NCBI RefSeq assembly: GCF_900092135.1
Contig: NZ_FMYF01000006.1
Coordinates: 62,001-126,000 of the forward strand
DNA length: 64,000 nucleotides
Direction of reading: 5' to 3'
Origin: Raineyella antarctica
GTDB taxonomy: Bacteria; Actinomycetota; Actinomycetes; Propionibacteriales; Propionibacteriaceae
How positions within the stretch are numbered: position 1 is the first letter of the stretch; every line of letters begins with the position of its first letter. The notes under the pieces were generated by a model. The model made no database searches and had not been told where the DNA came from. It worked only from the letters and a program-made list of their open reading frames with translations. The translations under genes and the position numbers were made by a program. This document shows positions 53,225 through 59,199 of the stretch, one piece after another.

Positions 53225-53911
53225 TCAGGAGCGTACGGAGCGCAGCGGCTCGGACTCCAGGCCCAGCTCGGCGACCTGGGCCAGGTAGAGCTCCGCCGCC
53301 GCCAGGGCGTCGTCCAGGGCGTCGTGCGCGCCCATCACCGGCAGCCCGAACCGCGCCCGGGCGTTCCAGAGCCGCAGCTCGTCCGACCGCGGCTCGTCGT
53401 CGAAGCCGGGCGCCACGATCCGCTGCTGCAGCCGCATCGTGTCGACCACCGCGACATCGGGTCGTACGCCCCACAGACGCTGGCAGGCCGCCGTCAGGAA
53501 GCCGGTCTCCAGACCGGCGTGGTGGGCGACCAGCACCCGCCCGCGCAGCGCCTCCAGCAGTTCGCCGACCGCCTCGCCGAGCGGCTCACCGGCGGCGAGC
53601 CGGTCATCGGTCAGCCCGTGGATGGTCGCGCTCTGGCCCACCCCCGTCGCCCCCAGCTCCTCGCCCGAGACCAGCACCAGACCGGCCCCGCCGAGCACGA
53701 TCGTGGTCGCCTCGATCGGCACCCAGCCGATGCTGAGGATCGCGTCGCTGCGCGGGTCGAGCCCGGTGGTCTCCATGTCGACCGCCAGCAGGGACAGCTC
53801 GGCCAGCGGCGTACGCCCCGAGGGGATCGGCGCCGCCAGGTACCGCTTCAGCGGGCCCTCGGGCAGGTTCGCCGCGCGCCGGCGCCCGCCACCCCCGAAC
53901 CATCCGGCCAT
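53225..53911 (-). CDS. DnaQ-like 3'-5' exonuclease
   Basis: DEDDh exonuclease of 228 residues. Motif I is LAVDMETTGLDPRSD, motif II lies in VLVAHHAGLETGFL, and motif III is MGAHDALDDALAAAELYL with the catalytic His and Asp. The N-terminal 35 residues are Gly/Arg-rich and variable. Unlike orn it resembles the epsilon/RNase T-like group. It follows the DUF294 gene by 39 bases on the same strand. In many bacteria an exonuclease of this type accompanies the cNMP/CBS/DUF294 protein, suggesting a shared but unknown role. Confidence 0.9.
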   Translation of the reverse strand: MAGWFGGGGRRRAANLPEGPLKRYLAAPIPSGRTPLAELSLLAVDMETTGLDPRSDAILSIGWVPIEATTIVLGGAGLVLVSGEELGATGVGQSATIHGLTDDRLAAGEPLGEAVGELLEALRGRVLVAHHAGLETGFLTAACQRLWGVRPDVAVVDTMRLQQRIVAPGFDDEPRSDELRLWNARARFGLPVMGAHDALDDALAAAELYLAQVAELGLESEPLRSVRS

Positions 53912-53950
53912 CAGTGCATTCCCCGTACGTCCGCGTGCATCGGGCCCGCC

Positions 53951-55828
53951 TCAGGAGACCGCGTGCAGGCGGTAGGTGTAGGCCAGCTCCTGCTGGGCGT
54001 CCCGGATGATCTTGAACGCGTCGCGCAGGCTGTTGCGGTCGATCGTCGGCAGTGCCGAGGGATCGATCACGTTGTCGGTGGGCTGTCCGTGCTCGGCCTG
54101 GTCGGACTGGTGGCGCAGCCGCAGGTGGCTGATCATGTCGTACGCCCCGCGCAGGTCGTCGGCGCGCTGCTGGGAGATGGTGCCGGTGGCCGCCGCGGCC
54201 CCCAGCCGGGCCCCGGTGCTGACCTCGGGCAGCCCTGCGGCCAGGGCGTGGATACGGGCGATCTGGACGATCGGGGCGATCCCGCCGGCCTTGAGGTCGA
54301 GGCCCTTGGTGCCCTGGCCGGCCCGGTCCAGCACGAAGCCGCGGAAGAAGCCGATCGGCGGCTGCCAGCTGACCGCCTCGCGGGCCAGCCGGGCCAGGAA
54401 GCGCGGGCTGGCCGAGGACCGGTGCACCGCTCCCAGCAGCGGTTCGACCAGTTCGGGGCCGGTCAGCGGGCGCATGTCGAAGAACGTGTCCGCGTTGAGC
54501 ACGGCGGTGGAGTCCGGCTCGTTGATCCAGCCCCAGAACACGTGCTGCCACTGGTCACGGGTGAGGCGCCAGGCCGGGTTGGAGGCCATGATGTCGCCCG
54601 GGCACAGCGGATAGCCGCACGCGGCCATGCCCTGGGTGACCCGTTCGGCCAGCCCGGCGAACCACGCCGCGGCCGCCTCGTCGGGTTCCTCGGCGAGCAC
54701 CAGCGCGTTGTCCTGGTCAGAGGACAACCCCAGCTCCAGCCGCCCCTGGGAGCCCAGGGCCACCCAGGCATATGCGAACGGCGCCGGGCCCAGGTCCTGC
54801 TCGGCGATCCGCAGCAGCGTACGGGTCACGGCGTCCCCGACCGCCGTGACGATCCGGCCGATCTCCGGGGCGGAGACATCCTGGCGGACCAGGTCGTGCA
54901 CCAGGGCCGGCAGTCGGCCGCGGGCCGCGATGAGTTCCTCCAGGGAGCCACTGCTGGCGATGGTCCCGACGATCGCCACCGGATTGGCCTGCTGCAACCG
55001 CATCAGGTCGCCGCTGGTCACCATCCCGACCGGTTGGCCCCCGGAGACCACCGGCAGGTGGTGGAAGCCGCGCTGCATCATCGCCAGCATCGCATCGACG
55101 GCCGTCGCCTCGGTGCCGATGGTGAAGGGGTCGGCGGTCATGATCGTGGCAACCGCCGCATCGGCGGGGCGGCCCTCCCCGACCACCAGCCGGCGCATGT
55201 CCCGGTCCGTGACGATCCCGCTGAGCACGAGCCGGTCGGCCCCACCCTGGTCCGCACGGGTGACCAGTAGGGCGGAGACGCCCTGGCCGGTCATCAACCG
55301 GGCCGCGTCGCGGATGGAGACGGCCTCGTCGACGGCCACCGGCGGGCGCGCGACCAGGTCCCCCAGCTCGGTGCGCAGGACGTCGTGGCCCGCCTCCGGC
55401 GTACGCAGCGCCTCGACCGCGGCCCGGACCCGCTCGGCCGACTGCACGTCGAAGAACCGGGAGAAGTCGCGGTGCTCGGCCAGCAGCCGCCGGAAGTCCT
55501 CCGGCGACATCAGCAGGGCGAGGCTGTCCTCCAGCGCGACCATGGTGAAGCGCGACGGCGAGTCGTCGCGGACCGAGGAGACGCCGAAGACGTCGCCCTC
55601 GACACACCGGTCGGCGAGGGCTCCGTTGGTATCGGTGATGTCGACCACCCCGCTGCGCAGCACGTACGCCGCCTCGGCTCGCCGGCCCGCGGTGAGGATC
55701 ACCGTGTCACGGCGGTAGTACCGGCTGGTCATCCGCGTCACCAGGTCCTCGAGGACCGGGCCGGGCAACCGGTCGAAGGGGTGGTGGGCGGCCAGGAAGT
55801 CCCGGATGGCGGTGAGCTCGACGTTCAT
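53951..55828 (-). CDS. cNMP-binding, CBS and DUF294 nucleotidyltransferase-like signalling protein
   Basis: A 625-residue multidomain protein. Residues 1-125 form a cyclic-nucleotide-binding-like domain (YYRRDTVILTAGRRAEAAYVLRSG). Residues about 165-285 hold two CBS domains (SIRDAARLMTGQGVSALLV and GFHHLPVVSGGQPVGMVT). Residues 305-450 form a DUF294 nucleotidyltransferase-like domain with GSQGRLELGLSSDQD (the GS..RxE..DxD catalytic pattern). The last 150 residues are the DUF294 C-terminal helical domain. The ATG at 55828 has AGGAG six bases upstream. Such proteins resemble the PII-uridylyltransferase (GlnD) N terminus and are probably nucleotide-sensing regulators. Its gene is next to an exonuclease gene on the same strand. 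Confidence 0.88.
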   Translation of the reverse strand: MNVELTAIRDFLAAHHPFDRLPGPVLEDLVTRMTSRYYRRDTVILTAGRRAEAAYVLRSGVVDITDTNGALADRCVEGDVFGVSSVRDDSPSRFTMVALEDSLALLMSPEDFRRLLAEHRDFSRFFDVQSAERVRAAVEALRTPEAGHDVLRTELGDLVARPPVAVDEAVSIRDAARLMTGQGVSALLVTRADQGGADRLVLSGIVTDRDMRRLVVGEGRPADAAVATIMTADPFTIGTEATAVDAMLAMMQRGFHHLPVVSGGQPVGMVTSGDLMRLQQANPVAIVGTIASSGSLEELIAARGRLPALVHDLVRQDVSAPEIGRIVTAVGDAVTRTLLRIAEQDLGPAPFAYAWVALGSQGRLELGLSSDQDNALVLAEEPDEAAAAWFAGLAERVTQGMAACGYPLCPGDIMASNPAWRLTRDQWQHVFWGWINEPDSTAVLNADTFFDMRPLTGPELVEPLLGAVHRSSASPRFLARLAREAVSWQPPIGFFRGFVLDRAGQGTKGLDLKAGGIAPIVQIARIHALAAGLPEVSTGARLGAAAATGTISQQRADDLRGAYDMISHLRLRHQSDQAEHGQPTDNVIDPSALPTIDRNSLRDAFKIIRDAQQELAYTYRLHAVS

Positions 55829-56046
55829 CGGTCTCCTGTCACGGGTGGCAGGGCGGCCACACCAGCAGGCGTGGTCCGCGCTCTGCGGCAAGGATCTCAT
55901 GCCTGCACCGGAGCGTCCCGGCTTTCCCGGTCCGGGTCGCCAGGCCTGGTAGGAGGATCCTGGTCGCCGACGGGTCCGAGCGCGGCGCCAGGATCTACGG
56001 GTGGGAGTACTGCCTGGAGTTCACGGTCGGCGGAGTCCGCCCCGGG

Positions 56047-56397
56047 TCAGAGGACCGGTGCCCCCTCGGCGGGGACGCCGGGGAACAGCCAGAGCTCCTC
56101 GTCACGTACCTCGACCCGGTGCGTGGGGGTGGGCCAGTTCGCCGGGAAGCAGGTCGGCATGCCGTCGGTCAGCCGGAACCGGGCCAGGTGCAGCGGGCAG
56201 ACGACCTCGCCCTCCTCCAGCCACCCACGCGACAGCAGGGCCTCCTGGTGGCTGCACATGTCGTCGAGCGCGTAGTAGGCCTCGCCGTCCCGGAACACCG
56301 CGATGTCCTCCACCGTGCCGGTCGTCGCCTTCGGAACGACCAGGACCCCCTGGTCGGCGATGTCGCCCACGGCGGCGATCCTGATGCCCTCGGCCAT
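56047..56397 (-). CDS. Small Rieske [2Fe-2S] protein (ferredoxin/NirD-like)
   Basis: A 116-residue soluble Rieske protein. The cluster ligands are in CSHQEALLSRGWLEEG (Cys-x-His) and CPLHLARFRL (Cys-x2-His), with 16 or so residues between, typical of ferredoxin components of dioxygenases and of NirD-type proteins. The ATG at 56397 follows GGAAAGGGA. An upstream-extended frame to 56886 is not coding. It could carry electrons to the copper nitrite reductase encoded 3 kb away, or serve a dioxygenase not in the window. It is divergent from the FMN-binding protein gene. Confidence 0.9.
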   Translation of the reverse strand: MAEGIRIAAVGDIADQGVLVVPKATTGTVEDIAVFRDGEAYYALDDMCSHQEALLSRGWLEEGEVVCPLHLARFRLTDGMPTCFPANWPTPTHRVEVRDEELWLFPGVPAEGAPVL

Positions 56398-56539
56398 CGT
56401 TGCGTCCCTTTCCCTGTGCTGCGATCGACCCATGGATCGTACGCGGGAAGCTCCCAACCTCGCCCCACACGTCTCACAGCACCGGCAAAGCCTCCCGGCG
56501 TGACATGGAGTCACCAGTCCGAGTCGCAGGAGGAACGCC

Positions 56540-57031
56540 ATGAAATTCGCCAAACCCGCCGCCATCGCCGGGGCCACACTGGCCGCCGTCACCGGCGTCC
56601 TGGTCCTCAACCCGACCCAGAGCACCGTCTCGGCCCTCTCCCGCACCACCACGTCGGGACAGTCCGTCGGCACCACCAGCACGAGCGGAACCACGTCCGG
56701 CTCCGGTTCCACCAGCTCCAGTGGCTCCAGCAGCAGCTCCAGCTCCAGGGGCACCAAGACGGTCACCGGCGCCGCCGCCTCCTCGCCGTACGGGGACATG
56801 CAGGTGCAGGCGACGATCACCAACGGCAAGATCACTGCCATCAAGTGGGTCTCCCTGCCCAGCGACGGGCACTCGCAGCGGATCAACAGTTACGCGGCCC
56901 CGGCCCTGGTCCAGCAGGCACTGACCGCACAGTCGGCCAACGTCGACGGGGTCTCGGGCGCGTCGTACACCACGGACGGCTTCCGCACGTCCCTGCAGTC
57001 GGCGCTGACCCAGGCCGGCTTCACGTCCTGA
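56540..57031 (+). CDS. Exported FMN-binding-domain protein
   Basis: A 163-residue exported protein. The signal peptide covers about residues 1-33 (MKFAKPAAIAGATLAAVTGVLVL), followed by a Ser/Gly/Thr-rich linker (GSGSTSSSGSSSSSSS) of about 40 residues. The C-terminal 95 residues are an FMN_bind domain: MQVQATITNGKITAIKWV and NVDGVSGASYTTDGFRTSL. The SGAS-containing motif is where ApbE covalently attaches FMN to Ser/Thr. This suggests an electron carrier at the cell surface. The ATG has AGGAGG upstream. It lies beside the Rieske gene and the Crp/Fnr gene in the nitrite-reduction stretch. Confidence 0.85.
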   Translation: MKFAKPAAIAGATLAAVTGVLVLNPTQSTVSALSRTTTSGQSVGTTSTSGTTSGSGSTSSSGSSSSSSSRGTKTVTGAAASSPYGDMQVQATITNGKITAIKWVSLPSDGHSQRINSYAAPALVQQALTAQSANVDGVSGASYTTDGFRTSLQSALTQAGFTS

Positions 57032-57072
57032 CGTCCCCTCCCTCCTGACCGCGACCGCGACCGTGGCCCGGG

Positions 57073-57777
57073 CTATCGCCCGCCGACCAGGTCCACCAGG
57101 GTGCCGGGCTCCAGCAGGTCGATCTCGCGCGTGCCGTGCAGCGCGACCACCCCGTCGTGGGCCCACCGGGCCAGGGTGCGGCTGAGAGTCTCCGGGGTGG
57201 TGCCCAGCAGTGAGGCGATGTCCTTCTTGGCCAGCGGCAACCGGAGGCGTACGCACCCCTCGATCCGCTCCGAGGGAAGGTCCAGCAGGTAGTCCGCCAG
57301 GCGTACGTCCACGTCGGCCGAGCTGAGGGCGGCGAGGCGGTGCTCGGTCTCGGAGAGCCGCCGGCTGATGGTGGTCAGGATGCCCAGGCCGATGCTGGGG
57401 TGCCCGGCGACCAGGCCGGCCAGGTCATCGTGCCGGAAGACGCACATCCGGCTGTCGGTCATCGCCGTGGCCCAGTGGTCGGGCCGCTCCCCGGTGAGGA
57501 AGGCGCCCTCGCCGATGAAGTCACCAGGTCCGAGCACCCGGATCAGCTGCTCGTGGCCGTCGGGGCTGTACCGGGAGATCCGGACCTTGCCGGTGTGGAC
57601 GACCATCAGCTGCGAGGTCTCCTGGCCGGCGCGGTAGATCACCTCGCCCTTGGCCACCGTGGTCGAGCGGGCCAGCCCGGCGACGGCGTCCTGGTCCTGG
57701 GCCGACAGGGCACCGAAGATCGGCACCCTGCTGACGCAGGTGTCGCCGCGCGGCGCGAGCGGGAGGGTCGTCCTCAT
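57073..57777 (-). CDS. Crp/Fnr-family transcriptional regulator
   Basis: A 234-residue regulator from the ATG at 57777, where homology begins. The cNMP-like sensor domain has VIYRAGQETSQLMVVHTGKVRISRYSPDGHEQLI and GPGDFIGEGAFL; the DNA-binding domain has KKDIASLLGTTPETLSRTLARWAHDG with the recognition helix. Only one cysteine lies near the N terminus (DTCVSRVPIF) and the four-Cys Fe-S binding pattern of FNR is absent, so oxygen sensing by a 4Fe-4S cluster is unlikely; a Dnr/NnrR-like haem or NO sensor is possible. Its position beside nitrite reductase genes makes it their probable regulator. Confidence 0.88.
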   Translation of the reverse strand: MRTTLPLAPRGDTCVSRVPIFGALSAQDQDAVAGLARSTTVAKGEVIYRAGQETSQLMVVHTGKVRISRYSPDGHEQLIRVLGPGDFIGEGAFLTGERPDHWATAMTDSRMCVFRHDDLAGLVAGHPSIGLGILTTISRRLSETEHRLAALSSADVDVRLADYLLDLPSERIEGCVRLRLPLAKKDIASLLGTTPETLSRTLARWAHDGVVALHGTREIDLLEPGTLVDLVGGR

Positions 57778-57826
57778 GGTGTCGTGCTCCTGACTGCCGG
57801 GACGCCGACCGTCCCGACCCGGGCGC

Positions 57827-57956
57827 GGTGGTGTCCACCACCTGCCTACCCCACGGGTGCCGACCCGTCCGGCGATCCGTCGGATCGGCGGCGTCCGGTG
57901 CTGTCCGACACCCACGTCGGCCCCGAGTGGCAGCGCTTCGACATTATTTATACACT
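57827..57956. promoter_or_regulatory. Divergent regulatory region: two inverted repeats and a leaderless -10
   Basis: Within the 185-base gap between the Crp/Fnr gene and the membrane-protein gene, GGTGGT-GTCC-ACCACC (57827-57842) and CGATCC-GTC-GGATCG (57873-57887) are perfect inverted repeats. An AT-rich stretch follows and TACACT (57951-57956) lies six bases before the GTG at 57963. No canonical TTGAT-N4-ATCAA Fnr site is present. Confidence 0.45.
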
Positions 57957-57962
57957 CGTTCC

Positions 57963-59198
57963 GTGATTAATTTGAGCGCCTCCCGCCGCAGGTCGCTGGC
58001 GCGTGGCCGGATGGCCCTGCTGGTCCCCAGCGGGATCGCCCTCCTGCTCGGCCTGGACGCCGGACTGCTGCTGCTCGGGCTGCCGGCCCCGCTGAGCACC
58101 CGGCGCCTGCCGGAGGTGCACGGCATGGTGATGACGATCGGTTTCGTGGGATCCCTGATCGCCCTGGAGCGCGCGGTCGCCCAGGGCCGCAAGCTCGCCT
58201 ATACCGCCCCGCTCGGCATGTCGCTGGGGGCGCTGCTCGCGCTCTCCCCCGCCCCGTTGTGGGTCGGCCAGGCGGTGATGCTGGTCGGCGCGTTCGCGAT
58301 GGTGCTCGGCTACCTGCCGCTGTGGCGCCGGTCGTACGACCCCGCGGTGGCGATCCAGTTCTCCGGCGCCTTCCTGGCCGTCGGCGCGACCGGTCTGTGG
58401 CTCGGCGGGGTGGCGATCCCGCAACTGGTGCCCTGGCTGACCGGCTTCCTGGTGCTCACCATCGCCGGCGAACGCGTCGAGCTGGCCCGGATCGGCCAGC
58501 TGACCGCCGACCCCACTCGCCAGGAACGCCATGACGGCCAGGCGCTCGCCCTGGCCATGGCACTCGTGGTCGTCATCGCCGCCGCGAGCCTGTGGCCGGA
58601 TGTCGGCCTGCCCGTCTTCGGCGGGCTCCTGGTCCTGGTCTCGGCGGTCTTCGCGTTCCGTGACATCGCCCGCCGGACCGTACGCTCCACCGGCCTGCCC
58701 CGCTTCAGCGCCGCCTGCCTGCTGGCCGGCTACGCCTGGCTGGCGGTGGCCGGGGTGCTGTGGTTCCGGCCGGCGCTCTCCGGACTGCGCTACGACGCGG
58801 TGCTGCACGCCACCTTCCTGGGCTTCGTGATGTCGATGATCCTGGCGCACGCCCCGGTGATCCTGCCGGCCGTGCTGCGCCGCCCCTTGCCGTACACGCC
58901 GGCGTTCTGGGGGGTGGCCGTGCTGCTGCACGGCTCCCTGCTGGTCCGGGTGGTCGGCGACCTCGCCGGCAGCGAGCCCGTCCGGGCCGTCGCCGGCACC
59001 CTGAACGTGTTGGCACTGCTCGCCCTCGTCGCCACAGCAGTGGCGAGCAGTGCCAACGCAACCCGTGTGGCGGGCCTGGCTCCGGCAGTGCCGGTGGGAC
59101 GCCCGCGACGTACGCCCACGCCGCCGACCCCCGTGGCCGAGCCGAACCCGACCCCTGCCGCCGACCCGGCCACCCCCGACCAGCACCAGAAGGCCTGA
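57963..59198 (+). CDS. Polytopic membrane protein resembling NnrS / haem-copper oxidase subunit I
   Basis: A 411-residue integral membrane protein with about eleven hydrophobic segments. Histidines in membrane-edge positions are found in PEVHGMVMTIGFVGSLIAL and VLHATFLGFVMSMILAHAPVILP, reminiscent of NnrS or haem-copper oxidase-like proteins of nitrite and NO metabolism. The last 50 residues are a cytoplasmic Pro/Ala/Thr tail (PTPPTPVAEPNPTPAADP). The start is a GTG six bases after TACACT, the leaderless pattern. It stops one base before the nitrite reductase fusion gene, so they are one operon. The family call is a judgement from pattern; it could be an unrelated polytopic protein. Confidence 0.75.
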   Translation: MINLSASRRRSLARGRMALLVPSGIALLLGLDAGLLLLGLPAPLSTRRLPEVHGMVMTIGFVGSLIALERAVAQGRKLAYTAPLGMSLGALLALSPAPLWVGQAVMLVGAFAMVLGYLPLWRRSYDPAVAIQFSGAFLAVGATGLWLGGVAIPQLVPWLTGFLVLTIAGERVELARIGQLTADPTRQERHDGQALALAMALVVVIAAASLWPDVGLPVFGGLLVLVSAVFAFRDIARRTVRSTGLPRFSAACLLAGYAWLAVAGVLWFRPALSGLRYDAVLHATFLGFVMSMILAHAPVILPAVLRRPLPYTPAFWGVAVLLHGSLLVRVVGDLAGSEPVRAVAGTLNVLALLALVATAVASSANATRVAGLAPAVPVGRPRRTPTPPTPVAEPNPTPAADPATPDQHQKA

Positions 59199-59199
59199 C

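Noticed and set aside
57778-57962. Classical Fnr/Crp binding site
   Set aside because: I looked for TTGAT-N4-ATCAA and TGTGA-N6-TCACA and found neither, so only the two other inverted repeats are reported.
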